From Streptomyces achromogenes (GTDB taxonomy: Bacteria > Actinomycetota > Actinomycetes > Streptomycetales > Streptomycetaceae), in assembly GCF_030816715.1 (NCBI RefSeq), contig NZ_JAUSYH010000001.1, forward strand, positions 5,022,001 through 5,086,000: 64,000 nucleotides of DNA, given 5' to 3'. Position numbers and translations under genes: made by a program. Positions 6,848 to 19,140 of the stretch are shown here, piece after piece; the stretch's first letter is position 1, and the number at the start of each line of letters is the position of its first letter. Below the pieces are notes generated by a model. The model did no database searches. It was given only the letters and a program-made list of their open reading frames with translations, and had not been told where the DNA came from.

Positions 6848-7812
6848 GCGCGGTCCACGACCGGCCGGGCCATGTGCCGGGCCTTCCCGGCCCCGTCCCG
6901 CAGCACCCTCTCCACATATCCCGGGTCGGCGCACAGTTCCCGATGCCTGGCCTGCAGGGGTTCCAGGACCGCCACCACCGCGTCGGCGGCGTCCTTCTTC
7001 AGAGCGCCGTACGACGAGTACCCCGCGCCAAGCGCCGCCGGATCCCCGCCCGTACAGGCAGCGAGGATCTCCAGCAAATTCGCGACGCCGGGCCGTCCCA
7101 CCCGGTCGTACACGACCTCCCGCCCGCTGTCGGTGACGGCCCGCATCATCTTCTTGCGCACCACGTCCGGCTCGTCCAGCAGATAGACGATGCCGGGCCC
7201 GAAGTCGTCGCTCTTGCCCATCTTGGACGCCGGCTCCTGAAGGTTCATCACCCGCGCCGCAACCGTCGGCAGCGTCGCCTTCGGCACCACGAAGGTGTGC
7301 CCGTACCGCTGGTTGAACCGCACCGCCAGATCCCGGGCCAGCTCCACATGCTGCGCCTGGTCGTCCCCGACCGGCACCTCATGGGTCGCGTAGGCCAGGA
7401 TGTCCGCCGCCATCAGCACGGGATACGTCAGCAACGACAGCCGCACACTGCCCCCGCGCTCCCGCTCCCGCGCGGCCTTCTCCTTGTACTGGATCATCCG
7501 CCGCATCTCGCCGTCGGTGGCCACGCACTCCAGGAGGTACGACAGCCGCGCATGCTCGTCCACATGGCTCTGGACGAAGACGGTGCACAACTGCGGATCC
7601 AGTCCCGAAGCCAGGAGCAGCGTCGCCGCCTGCCGGCTCAGCCGTCGTACCCGCGCCGGATCATGGTCGACGGTCAGCGCGTGCAGATCGACGACGCAGA
7701 ACAGGGAGTCGGCCCGGTGCTGGTCGACCTCGGCCCACTGCCGCAGCGCGCCCAGGTAGTTCCCCAGCGTCAGGTGCCCGGTCGGCTTGACTCCGCTGAA
7801 GACCCGCTTCAT
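6727..7812 (-). CDS. trpS: tryptophanyl-tRNA synthetase, auxiliary attenuator-controlled type
   Basis: 361 residues. Class I aminoacyl-tRNA synthetase charging tRNA-Trp. PTGHLTLGNY at 10-19 carries the HIGH-type motif and SKMGKSDD near residue 200 is the KMSKS loop. ATG 7812 is chosen for the GGAGG site 7 bases upstream; the longer frame reads through the attenuator. The gene has a transcribed leader with a Trp-Trp leader peptide and a terminator, as known for the indolmycin-resistant second TrpRS of S. coelicolor. It is therefore probably an inducible, inhibitor-resistant copy, with the housekeeping enzyme elsewhere. The tail repeats Ala/Glu/Ser (ESVAE) and overlaps the AraC-type gene. Confidence 0.93.
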   Translation of the reverse strand: MKRVFSGVKPTGHLTLGNYLGALRQWAEVDQHRADSLFCVVDLHALTVDHDPARVRRLSRQAATLLLASGLDPQLCTVFVQSHVDEHARLSYLLECVATDGEMRRMIQYKEKAARERERGGSVRLSLLTYPVLMAADILAYATHEVPVGDDQAQHVELARDLAVRFNQRYGHTFVVPKATLPTVAARVMNLQEPASKMGKSDDFGPGIVYLLDEPDVVRKKMMRAVTDSGREVVYDRVGRPGVANLLEILAACTGGDPAALGAGYSSYGALKKDAADAVVAVLEPLQARHRELCADPGYVERVLRDGAGKARHMARPVVDRAYRAIGLLPPLTDSVAESVAEPLPGAAAESVAEEALNAAR

Positions 7813-7880
7813 CTCTCCACCTCCTGGTCGAGACCGCCGTTCCGGCCGGCCGACCCCCGGGCTCTGGTGGGAGAAACGAG

Positions 7881-7905
7881 AACGGCCGCCGAAGCGGCGG
7901 CCGTT
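7881..7905 (-). terminator. attenuator terminator hairpin (3:4) of trpS
   Basis: On the minus strand AACGGCCGCCG pairs with CGGCGGCCGTT over a 3-base loop and is followed by a pyrimidine-rich CTCGTTTCTC. It ends transcription before trpS unless segment 3 is captured by segment 2. Confidence 0.85.
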
Positions 7906-7920
7906 GAGTGCATACGTGAA

Positions 7921-7942
7921 CACGGCCGCCTGTCAGGCGGCC
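7921..7942 (-). promoter_or_regulatory. attenuator segments 1 and 2 of the trpS leader
   Basis: GGCCGCCTG (7942-7934) and CAGGCGGCC (7932-7924) form a perfect 9-bp pause hairpin that includes the end of the leader peptide. Segment 2 (GGCGGCCGT) is also complementary to segment 3 (ACGGCCGCC), giving the antiterminator when a ribosome stalls on the Trp codons. Confidence 0.8.
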
Positions 7943-7974
7943 CACCACAGCTGGGTGCACGTACGCGTAGTCAT
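7933..7974 (-). CDS. trpS leader peptide with tandem Trp codons
   Basis: 13 residues, MTTRTCTQLWWAA, followed by TGA. Two adjacent TGG codons lie just before the Ala-Ala-stop end and overlap attenuator segment 1. When charged tRNA-Trp is scarce, for example with a TrpRS inhibitor, the ribosome stalls at the WW pair, frees segment 2 and allows read-through into trpS. A TAGTCT -10 box (minus strand, 7987-7982) lies 7 bases before the ATG, so the leader is probably read from a leaderless transcript. This is the arrangement described for trpRS1 of S. coelicolor. Confidence 0.88.
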   Translation of the reverse strand: MTTRTCTQLWWAA

Positions 7975-7981
7975 GGGAGCC

Positions 7982-7987
7982 AGACTA
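7982..7987 (-). promoter_or_regulatory. -10 box of the trpS leader transcript
   Basis: TAGTCT on the minus strand, 7 bases before the leader-peptide ATG. A weak -35 (TGTCCC) is 18 bases further upstream. The promoter is back-to-back with the first rrn promoter. Confidence 0.5.
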
Positions 7988-8015
7988 CGCCCCTGGGGTG
8001 CTCCCGGGACATGAG

Positions 8016-8044
8016 TTGACACACCCTGGCGTGAAACGTAGTGT
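8016..8044 (+). promoter_or_regulatory. rRNA operon promoter (distal)
   Basis: TTGACA (8016-8021), 17-base spacer, TAGTGT (8039-8044). It lies about 615 bases before 16S and fits the multi-promoter leaders known for Streptomyces rrn operons. Confidence 0.7.
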
Positions 8045-8209
8045 TCTCCGAGTTGTCCGACGTGAGCGCCGACTCCGGTCGGTCCCCGGACAGCCATTCC
8101 GCAGGTACCAACCAACTACTCGACAACAGTCGACTCGTCTGCTGTCGCGTTCATTGGCGTGCGTATTCACGGAATGAGGAATCCGCGTTCGAAAGGACGC
8201 AGGCCCCGA

Positions 8210-8240
8210 TTGGCTTCGGAGGCCGGGAATCCGCTAAAGT
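8210..8240 (+). promoter_or_regulatory. candidate second rRNA promoter
   Basis: TTGGCT (8210-8215) and TAAAGT (8235-8240) separated by 19 bases, a slightly long spacer. It lies in the rrn leader, between the distal promoter and the duplicated TAGAGT boxes. Confidence 0.45.
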
Positions 8241-8307
8241 CTCACTCGTCGGAACGGCCCAACAGCCGCGAAGACGACTCCCGTCGACCGGGAATCAGAA
8301 CCGAAAG

Positions 8308-8416
8308 GGTCTGGTAGAGTCGGAAACGCCGGAAAGGAAAACCGCGAGATAAGCGGGGAACCTGGAAAGCACCGAGGAAAGCGGATCGGGAAACGGTCTG
8401 ATAGAGTCGGAAACGC
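8308..8416 (+). repeat. duplicated promoter-like block in the rrn leader
   Basis: Two 22-base copies (8308-8329 and 8395-8416) differ at one position. Each contains GGTCTG followed by TAGAGT (8315-8320 and 8402-8407) and then CGGAAACGC. The TAGAGT words look like -10 boxes of tandem rRNA promoters, each with the same initiation region. Confidence 0.6.
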
Positions 8417-8481
8417 AAGACCGAAGGGAAACTGCCCGGAGGAAAGCCCGAGAGGGTGAGTACGAAGGAAGCGTCCGTTCC

Positions 8482-8513
8482 TTGAGAACTCAACAGCGTG
8501 CCAAAAATCAACG
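8482..8513 (+). promoter_or_regulatory. conserved 16S leader element and processing arm
   Basis: TTGAGAACTCAACAGCGTG at 8482-8500 resembles the boxA-containing antitermination element of actinobacterial rrn operons; a sister element precedes 23S at 10463. AATCAACG (8506-8513) is complementary to CGTTGATT (10270-10277) after 16S, so the two should form the RNase III stalk that releases pre-16S rRNA. Confidence 0.6.
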
Positions 8514-8659
8514 CCAGATATGTTGATACCCCGTCCCCGGCAGTGATAGCCGAGGATGAGGTTCCTTTGAAACAAACACAGCGAGGACGTTGTGAACGCC
8601 GAGCTTATTCCGCTCGACGTTCCGCTCTCGTGTGTGCGATCCCGATCACGGGAAAACAT

Positions 8660-13617
<4,958 letters not shown>

Positions 13618-13622
13618 CAGTT

Positions 13623-13638
13623 GCTCGCGTCCACTGTG
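13623..13638 (+). other. 3' arm of the 23S RNase III processing stalk
   Basis: GCTCGCGTCCACTGTG is the exact reverse complement of 10474-10489. The following TTGGTTCTGAAA continues the pairing imperfectly with the TTTGAGAACTG upstream of the 5' arm. Confidence 0.75.
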
Positions 13639-13706
13639 TTGGTTCTGAAACCACGAACAGCCCCATGCCATGGTCACGGTGTGGTGCGGCTGGACAGTTT
13701 CATAGT

Positions 13707-13825
13707 GTTTCGGTGGTCATAGCGTGAGGGAAACGCCCGGTTACATTCCGAACCCGGAAGCTAAGCCTTACAGCGCCGATGGTACTGCAGGGGGGACCCT
13801 GTGGGAGAGTAGGACACCGCCGAAC
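13707..13825 (+). rRNA. rrf: 5S ribosomal RNA
   Basis: About 119-120 bases, from GTTTCGGTGGTCATAGCG to CACCGCCGAAC. The terminal stem (GTTTCGGTGG with CCGCCGAA), the conserved CCGAACCCGGAAGCTAAG loop and the GATGGTACTGCAGGGGG arm are all recognisable. Confidence 0.95.
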
Positions 13826-13835
13826 AATCATTGCG

Positions 13836-13867
13836 AAAACCCCCGTGCCATTCGGCACGGGGGTTTT
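13836..13867 (+). terminator. rrn operon intrinsic terminator
   Basis: AAAACCCCCGTGCC pairs perfectly (14 bp) with GGCACGGGGGTTTT over the loop ATTC, and the stem itself ends in TTTT. A textbook factor-independent terminator, 10 bases after 5S. Confidence 0.95.
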
Positions 13868-13874
13868 CTGCGTT

Positions 13875-13889
13875 TAGGGTCGGAATATG
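13875..13889 (+). promoter_or_regulatory. -10 box of a leaderless promoter
   Basis: TAGGGT at 13875-13880 lies 6 bases before ATG 13887, just after the rrn terminator. Confidence 0.5.
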
Positions 13890-14531
13890 CGCTACGACTT
13901 GGTGGTCTTCGACAACGACGGTGTCCTCGTGGACAGTGAGCCGATCTCCAACCGCCTGCTGGCCGGGTATCTGACCGAGCTGGGACATCCGACCAGCTAC
14001 GAGGACTCCATCCGGGACTACATGGGGTCGGCGATGCACCGCATCCACGACCTGGTCCTCCAACGGACGGGGGAACGGCTGCCGGCCGACTTCGACGACG
14101 TCTTCCACCGGCGGGTGTTCGAGGCCTTCGAGCGGGAGCTGCGGCCCGTCCCGGGCGCTGTGACCGTGCTGGAGAAGCTGGCGGCGGACGAGGTGCCGTA
14201 CTGCGTGGCGTCCTCGGGCAGTCATGAGCGGATCCGGGTGGGGCACCGGACGACGGGGCTGGACCGGTGGTTCGACGACAGCCGTGTCTTCAGCTCGCAG
14301 GACGTGGGCAAGGGGAAGCCCGCTCCGGACCTCTTCCTCTTCGCGGCCGAGCGGATGGGCGTCGAACCGGGACGGTGTGTGGTCGTAGAGGACAGCCCGC
14401 TCGGGGTGCAGGCCGCCCGGGCGGCCGGGATGGACGTGTACGGGTTCACCGCGATGACGCCGGCCGCCAAGCTCGCCGGGGCCACGCAACTCTTCGCGGA
14501 CATGGATCAGTTGGGTGACCTGCTGGTCTGA
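13887..14531 (+). CDS. HAD-superfamily hydrolase (beta-phosphoglucomutase/sugar phosphatase type)
   Basis: 214 residues. Motif I FDNDGVLVD at 8-16 has the nucleophile and acid/base aspartates, preceded by VV. Motif II is CVASSGS near 110, motif III the lysine in GKGKPAPDLF near 145, and motif IV VVVEDSPLGVQAA near 170. The N-terminal helical cap (residues 20-85) is of the class used by phosphatases for small sugar phosphates. No ribosome binding site is present; the -10 box 6 bases upstream suggests a leaderless mRNA. The substrate is not predictable. Confidence 0.9.
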   Translation: MRYDLVVFDNDGVLVDSEPISNRLLAGYLTELGHPTSYEDSIRDYMGSAMHRIHDLVLQRTGERLPADFDDVFHRRVFEAFERELRPVPGAVTVLEKLAADEVPYCVASSGSHERIRVGHRTTGLDRWFDDSRVFSSQDVGKGKPAPDLFLFAAERMGVEPGRCVVVEDSPLGVQAARAAGMDVYGFTAMTPAAKLAGATQLFADMDQLGDLLV

Positions 14532-14551
14532 CGCCGGTCCGGTGGACGGGC

Positions 14552-14563
14552 TGACAATTGTCA
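14552..14563. promoter_or_regulatory. 12-bp palindrome upstream of a membrane-protein gene
   Basis: TGACAATTGTCA is perfectly palindromic and ends 60 bases before the ATG at 14624. Its right half TTGTCA could also be a -35 box, though I cannot place a convincing -10. A dimeric regulator site is likely. Confidence 0.5.
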
Positions 14564-14623
14564 TGCCGAGCTCCGGACGATCGTTTCTACTGGGAGACCC
14601 CTCCCGGCCGCGAAGCTGTGTGC

Positions 14624-15373
14624 ATGACGACGAACCAGCACAAGAAGCAGAACGCCTTCGCCCCGCTCATCGTGGACGTGGCGGTGCCGCTCGGGTCGTA
14701 CTACCTCTTCAAAGGCGCGTTCGGGATGAGCACCTTCGCCGCTCTCGGCTGGAGCAGCGTGGTGCCGGCGGCGCGGACGCTGTGGAGCGTGGCCAGGGAG
14801 CGGACGCTCAACGGGCTCGCCGGGCTGATCCTCGTCGTCAACGTCGTCGGACTGGTGCTCAGCTTCGTCGCCGGTGACCCGCGGCTGATGCTGGCCAAGG
14901 ACAGCGGGGTCAGCAGCACGGTCGGGATCGGGATCCTGGTCTCCGTGATGCTGGGGAAGCCGATGATGACCGCGGCGCTCAAGCCGTTCCTGGTGAAGGG
15001 GAACGCCGTCCGGGACGCCGCGTGGGAGCGGCTGGCGAGCGGGGCGTCGGTGGCGTCGGAGGACTTCCGGAAGCGGGAGCGGGCCTTCTCGGTCGTGTGG
15101 GGTGCGGTGCTGCTCGCCGAGTGCGTCGTGCGGGTCGTCGGGGCCTATACGGTGCCGGTGGACACGATGGTGTGGCTCGGCTCGGTCATCATGATCGTGG
15201 CGATCGTGCTGGGGATCGTGCTCGGCGGGGCGCTGGGCGCGGGGCCGATGGAGGCGATGGTGTCCTTCGAGGCGAAGGCCGCGGACGCCGGCGTGGCGGA
15301 CGCCGAGGCGGGGGACGGTGTGGAGGTCGAGGGGCTTCGGGCCGTGCGGCCCGAGGCGGCCCTCGCCCGGTAG
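14624..15373 (+). CDS. VC0807-like integral membrane protein
   Basis: 249 residues with about five hydrophobic stretches (near 14-40, 65-85, 98-118, 158-180 and 184-205). The pattern, a start with VDVAVPLGSYYLF and central DRL-type loops, fits the VC0807/intracellular septation A-like family seen in many actinobacteria, whose function is not known. ATG 14624 has only a weak upstream purine stretch. It is preceded by a perfect TGACAATTGTCA palindrome, so it is likely regulated. The last 35 residues are acidic and probably cytoplasmic. Confidence 0.8.
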   Translation: MTTNQHKKQNAFAPLIVDVAVPLGSYYLFKGAFGMSTFAALGWSSVVPAARTLWSVARERTLNGLAGLILVVNVVGLVLSFVAGDPRLMLAKDSGVSSTVGIGILVSVMLGKPMMTAALKPFLVKGNAVRDAAWERLASGASVASEDFRKRERAFSVVWGAVLLAECVVRVVGAYTVPVDTMVWLGSVIMIVAIVLGIVLGGALGAGPMEAMVSFEAKAADAGVADAEAGDGVEVEGLRAVRPEAALAR

Positions 15374-15463
15374 GAAGGGTCGGCGGCCGGCCGGACCCGG
15401 CGGTCCGGAAAGCTGAAGAGAATTCATCTTTGGCTGGATCTACCCACGAGTACGCAGGGGCCC

Positions 15464-15479
15464 TACGCTCGCCGCCATG
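15464..15479 (+). promoter_or_regulatory. -10 box of a leaderless promoter
   Basis: TACGCT at 15464-15469, then 7 bases, then ATG 15477 with no ribosome binding site. Confidence 0.45.
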
Positions 15480-16706
15480 ACAGATGTGCTGCGGCGCGGT
15501 AGGGCCTCTCTGGCGTTCAGCTTCTTCGCGCAGGGGGTCGCCTTCGCGTTGCTCGTGACCAGGATTCCGGCCATCCAGGACAGGTACGGGGTTTCTGACG
15601 CGTTGTTGCCCGCCTTCCTGGCCGCCGTCCCGGTCCTCGCGGGCGTCGGCAGTGTGACGACCGAGCAGCTGGTGAAGCGGATACCGCCCAGCCGGCTGCT
15701 GCGCTGGTCCCAGCCGGTGGTGCTGCTGGCGCTGCTCGGGGTCGGGGCGGGGCGGGGAATGGCCGAGCTGGGGGTCGCCCTGGCCGTGTTCGGACTGGCC
15801 GTCGGTGCGCTGGACGCCTCGATGAACATGCTCGGGGTGAGTCTGCAACGGACGTACGGGCGCAGCATCATGCTCAGCTTCCACGCGGTGTACAGCCTGG
15901 GCGGGATCCTGGGGGCCTCGCTCGCCTGGGCGGGGGCGCACTGGCATCTGGCGCTGTGGGTGTCGTATCTGCCGGTGGTGGCGGTGCTGTTGCCGGCGGC
16001 GTTGCTGGGCAGCCGGTGGTACGTGGACGGGGGTGCGGAGGCCGGCGGAGCGGCGGTGGAGGACGGGAAGGCGAGCGGCGGCGAGACGGGCCTCGTCTTC
16101 AAGGTGCTGCTGCCGCTGTGTCTGGTGATGAGCTTCGCCTACATCGGGGACTCGACGGTCTCCAACTGGAGCGCGAAGTATCTGCAGGACGTGCTGGGGA
16201 GCTCGGAGCAGCTGGCGACGGTCCCCTACAACGTCTACATGGTGACCACGCTGCTGGGGCGGGCCATCGGGGACTTCGGGGTGCGGCGGTTCGGGGCCGC
16301 GGCGGTGGTGCGGCTGGGGGCGCTGGTCGCGGCGGCGGGGTTCGCGGTGGTGGCGGTCGCGCCGGGGGCGTGGGTCGGGATGCTGGGGTTCACCCTCGTG
16401 GGGCTGGGCCTGTGCGTGCTGGTGCCGCAGACGTTCGCGGCGGCGGGGCGGCTGTTCCCGGGGGCCTCGGATGCGGCGATCGCCCGTCTCAACATCTTCA
16501 ACTACGTCGGGTTCCTGGTCGGGTCGCCGTTGGTGGGGGCGCTGGGCGACGCGTGGAGCTATCGGGGGGCGATGGTCGTGCCGATGGTGTTGGTGCTGGT
16601 GACGTTGGCGTACGCCCGTTCGTTCGCGGCTCAACCGGACCGATACGGTGACGGGCATGAGCGGCCGCGCACAGCTGATGTGGGACGAGGCAGTAACGGG
16701 CTATGA
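15477..16706 (+). CDS. MFS transporter
   Basis: 409 residues with twelve predicted membrane segments in two halves joined by a charged central loop (about residues 183-203). The first half has the family pattern of the FucP/YbjJ-like MFS group (GVAFALLVTRIPAIQDRYGVS). These proteins import sugars or export small molecules; the substrate is not predictable. The last 50 bases overlap the start of acuC, whose own promoter lies inside this gene. The C-terminal 20 residues read through that promoter and are not hydrophobic. Confidence 0.88.
   Translation: MTDVLRRGRASLAFSFFAQGVAFALLVTRIPAIQDRYGVSDALLPAFLAAVPVLAGVGSVTTEQLVKRIPPSRLLRWSQPVVLLALLGVGAGRGMAELGVALAVFGLAVGALDASMNMLGVSLQRTYGRSIMLSFHAVYSLGGILGASLAWAGAHWHLALWVSYLPVVAVLLPAALLGSRWYVDGGAEAGGAAVEDGKASGGETGLVFKVLLPLCLVMSFAYIGDSTVSNWSAKYLQDVLGSSEQLATVPYNVYMVTTLLGRAIGDFGVRRFGAAAVVRLGALVAAAGFAVVAVAPGAWVGMLGFTLVGLGLCVLVPQTFAAAGRLFPGASDAAIARLNIFNYVGFLVGSPLVGALGDAWSYRGAMVVPMVLVLVTLAYARSFAAQPDRYGDGHERPRTADVGRGSNGL
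16644..16659 (+). promoter_or_regulatory. -10 box of the acuC leaderless promoter, inside the MFS gene
   Basis: TACGGT at 16644-16649, 7 bases, then ATG 16657. It decides between this ATG and an in-frame GTG at 16648, which would overlap the -10 box. Confidence 0.5.
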
Positions 16707-17829
16707 CTTCGGGCCCGGGCATCCGATGGATCCGGTCCGGCTGGATCTGACCCGGAGACTGGTCGGGGCCCTGGGGCTGGACCGGGAGGTGGACGTCGTC
16801 TCGGCGAAGCCGGCCGGGGAGTCGACGCTGCGGCTCGTGCACCGGGAGGATTACGTCGACGCGGTGAAGGCGGCGTCGGCCGAGCCGGCGGCGGCGGACC
16901 AGTCGTACGGACTGGGGACGATGGACGACCCGGCGTTCGCGGGGATGCACGAGGTGTCCGCGCTGATCGCCGGGCTGTCGGTGGGGGCGGCCGAGGCCGT
17001 GTGGCGGGGCGAGGCGCTGCACGCGGTGAACTTCGCGGGCGGGCTGCACCATGCGATGCCCGGGGGAGCGTCCGGGTTCTGCATCTACAACGACGCCTCG
17101 CTGGCGATCGCCCGGCTGTTGGAGCTCGGGGCGCGGCGGGTCGCGTACGTGGATGTGGACGTGCATCACGGGGACGGGGTCCAGGCGGCGTTCTGGGAGG
17201 ACCCGCGGGTGCTGACGGTCTCCTTGCACGAGCATCCGCGGACGTTGTTCCCGCAGACGGGCTGGCCGGAGGAGACCGGTGGAGAGGCCGCGCAGGGGTC
17301 GGCGGTGAACGTCGCGCTGCCGGCCGGGACCGGGGACGCGGGGTGGCTGCGGGCGTTCCACGCGGTGGTGCCGGAGCTGATCGCCGACTTCCGGCCGGAT
17401 GTGCTGGTGACCCAGCACGGGGCCGACACGCACTTCGAGGACCCGTTGGCCCATCTCGCGGTGTCGCTCGACGCGCAGCGGGCGGTGCAGGTGGCCTGTC
17501 ATGAGTTGGCGCACGAGCACGCCGGGGGGAAGTGGATCGCGCTCGGCGGTGGCGGCTACGCGGTGGTGGACGTGGTGCCGCGGTCGTGGGCGCATCTGGT
17601 GGGGGTGGCGGGTGGGGTGCCGGTGCCGCCGGAGACGGTGATTCCGGAGGGGTGGCGGCAGGACGTCTTCGCTCGTACGCGGCAGTTGGGGCCGATGCGG
17701 ATGACCGACGGGCGGTGGCCGGTGGGGTGGGCCGGGTGGGACTCGGGGTACGACCCCGCCGATCGGTTGGATCAGGCGGTGCTGGCCACTCGGCGGGCGG
17801 TGTTCCCGTTGCGGGGGCTGCTGGCGTAG
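16657..17829 (+). CDS. acuC: acetoin utilization protein AcuC (class I/II histone deacetylase fold)
   Basis: 390 residues. Zinc-dependent deacylase. The substrate tunnel motif GGLHHAMPGGASGFCIYND (near 128-146) contains the paired active-site histidines, and YVDVDVHHGDGVQ (near 163-175) has the Asp and His zinc ligands; the third ligand Asp is in QHGADTHFEDP (near 250). In Bacillus AcuC deacetylates acetyl-CoA synthetase; bacterial homologues remove acyl groups from lysines. The start is placed at ATG 16657 by the -10 box. It overlaps the end of the MFS gene by 50 bases and is followed by the putative phosphatase gene. Confidence 0.93.
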   Translation: MSGRAQLMWDEAVTGYDFGPGHPMDPVRLDLTRRLVGALGLDREVDVVSAKPAGESTLRLVHREDYVDAVKAASAEPAAADQSYGLGTMDDPAFAGMHEVSALIAGLSVGAAEAVWRGEALHAVNFAGGLHHAMPGGASGFCIYNDASLAIARLLELGARRVAYVDVDVHHGDGVQAAFWEDPRVLTVSLHEHPRTLFPQTGWPEETGGEAAQGSAVNVALPAGTGDAGWLRAFHAVVPELIADFRPDVLVTQHGADTHFEDPLAHLAVSLDAQRAVQVACHELAHEHAGGKWIALGGGGYAVVDVVPRSWAHLVGVAGGVPVPPETVIPEGWRQDVFARTRQLGPMRMTDGRWPVGWAGWDSGYDPADRLDQAVLATRRAVFPLRGLLA

Positions 17830-17911
17830 GCCCGGGGTCCGGGGGCGGGTGGGGCTTACGCCGACTGTGCGGTGTTCTTGGGGTTTGTGGCCGGTGGGCG
17901 TTCTCGTCCGT

Positions 17912-17927
17912 CAGGATCGCTTGGGTG
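17912..17927 (+). promoter_or_regulatory. possible -10 box of a leaderless promoter
   Basis: CAGGAT at 17912-17917 and 7 bases to GTG 17925. The first base deviates from TAnnnT, so this is one of the weaker cases. Confidence 0.35.
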
Positions 17928-18740
17928 TTGAGTACCGGGGCGCTTCGGGCGCATCTGCTCGCCGCGCGGTTGGCCGGGGTGGTCGCGACCTCCCGCGAGG
18001 TGAGTCTGCGGAGCTATCGGCTCTTCGCCGCCCGGGATCCGCGCGTGCTGATCGGGCTCGATCCTGCGGGGAGTTGGGGGCAGCGGGAGGTGCTCGCGCT
18101 GATGGCGGACAAGTGTGGGGTTTCGGCCGATCCGGGATGCGTGTCGGGGCATGATGTGATCGATCCCGAGCGGACTCTGGCCGCTCTCGACGCGTTCGCG
18201 GAGCGGCTCGTCTCGGTCGCCCAGCGTGGCGCGGCGGTGCTGCTCGGTACCGGGCATCCGCAGCGGCTGCTGGGTTTCTACGCCGGTCTTGCGGACGCTT
18301 TGCAGACGGCGGGATGTGAAGTTCTCACCCCGGCGCAGGGTCGCTGTGTCGACATAACGACCCGGTTCGGCCTACGCCCCCACGCCCTGGACTACGTACG
18401 AGGGGTGGCGGTCGTCCGGGAGGCGGAGGGCGAACGCGCCGGTTGTGCGACCGGTGCGCACAGTCATTCTCCGCTGCCGGTTCGGGTGGCGCTCGCCGCG
18501 GCGGCCGAGGCCGGCGGGCCGTTGCCCGAGCTGGTGATCGGGGACCACGGATGGGTCTGCGGGGCTGGTCAGCTGGGGTTCGAGGCGGTCGGGCTGGCCG
18601 ACACCGACGACCCCGCGCTGTTCGTGGGAGAGGCCGAGGGGGTCGTCTCGGTGGCCGTTCCGCTTGATGACGCCGTGCGGTCCGATTACTACAGGCCGCT
18701 GACCCGCTACGTACTCAATCGAGCGTGTCTGTCACAGTAG
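17925..18740 (+). CDS. conserved actinobacterial protein, usually annotated phosphatase
   Basis: 271 residues from GTG 17925; upstream frame is antisense-like and lies over acuC. From memory, orthologues next to acuC and bldN in Streptomyces are labelled phosphatase. I cannot confirm this from motifs: the visible conserved-looking segments are LIGLDPAGSWGQ near 47, LLGTGHPQRLL near 106 and IGDHGWVCGAGQLGFEAVG near 206, the last rich in residues typical of metal or phosphate sites (Asp, His, Cys). No signal peptide or membrane segment. It precedes the small HTH gene in the same direction. Confidence 0.7.
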   Translation: MLSTGALRAHLLAARLAGVVATSREVSLRSYRLFAARDPRVLIGLDPAGSWGQREVLALMADKCGVSADPGCVSGHDVIDPERTLAALDAFAERLVSVAQRGAAVLLGTGHPQRLLGFYAGLADALQTAGCEVLTPAQGRCVDITTRFGLRPHALDYVRGVAVVREAEGERAGCATGAHSHSPLPVRVALAAAAEAGGPLPELVIGDHGWVCGAGQLGFEAVGLADTDDPALFVGEAEGVVSVAVPLDDAVRSDYYRPLTRYVLNRACLSQ

Positions 18741-18760
18741 GCCGCTGATGGGTGCACCTC

Positions 18761-18790
18761 TTCCCCACTCGCATCACCCGCCCCTACATT
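18761..18790 (+). promoter_or_regulatory. candidate promoter of the HTH gene
   Basis: TTCCCC (18761-18766), 18 bases, TACATT (18785-18790); the -10 word is framed by CCCC and GGGG, giving a short inverted repeat. The start codon is 85 bases downstream. Confidence 0.4.
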
Positions 18791-18874
18791 GGGGAGTGAG
18801 CACGCAGCGACGAAGAGTCACCGGAAGGGGAAGCCGGTGGCCGTCGAGTCGAGTGCGGAAGGTTCAGGTGTGTC

Positions 18875-19087
18875 ATGGCTGCAGCTGGCGAGAGGCCTCT
18901 GAACGAGGTTCAGTTCCTGACCGTGGCGGAAGTCGCCTCGGTGATGCGAGTGTCGAAGATGACCGTGTACCGGTTGGTGCACAGTGGTCATCTGCCCGCG
19001 ATCCGGGTGGGGCGGTCCTTCCGCGTCCCCGAGCAAGCGGTTCACGAGTACCTCCGCGAGAGCTACGTGGGGGTGGAAACCGCCTGA
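18875..19087 (+). CDS. small helix-turn-helix (excisionase/MerR-like HTH_17) DNA-binding protein
   Basis: 70 residues, almost entirely one domain: residues 13-60 (FLTVAEVASVMRVSKMTVYR onwards, then IRVGRSFRVPEQAVHEYL) form a winged helix-turn-helix of the excisionase family, as in BldC. It should bind DNA without an effector domain. The gene lies among developmental genes (bldN is 5 kb away), and single-domain proteins of this type often act in Streptomyces differentiation, but no target is visible. It ends in an elaborate hairpin that begins at its own stop codon. Confidence 0.88.
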   Translation: MAAAGERPLNEVQFLTVAEVASVMRVSKMTVYRLVHSGHLPAIRVGRSFRVPEQAVHEYLRESYVGVETA

Positions 19088-19140
19088 CGGCCGGGGCCTG
19101 CCTGCCGGGCAGGCCCATCGGTGAGGGGCCCGGCCGTCAG
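19084..19140 (+). terminator. two-level hairpin terminator overlapping the HTH stop codon
   Basis: Outer arms CTGACGGCCGGG (19084-19095, including the TGA) and CCCGGCCGTCAG (19129-19140) pair over 12 bp; an inner stem GCCTGCC/GGCAGGC (19096-19114) sits within the loop. Confidence 0.7.

Noticed and set aside
7813..7923. N-terminal extension of TrpS into the attenuator
   Set aside because: The extension crosses the terminator hairpin and lacks a ribosome binding site, while ATG 7812 has GGAGG at the correct distance.
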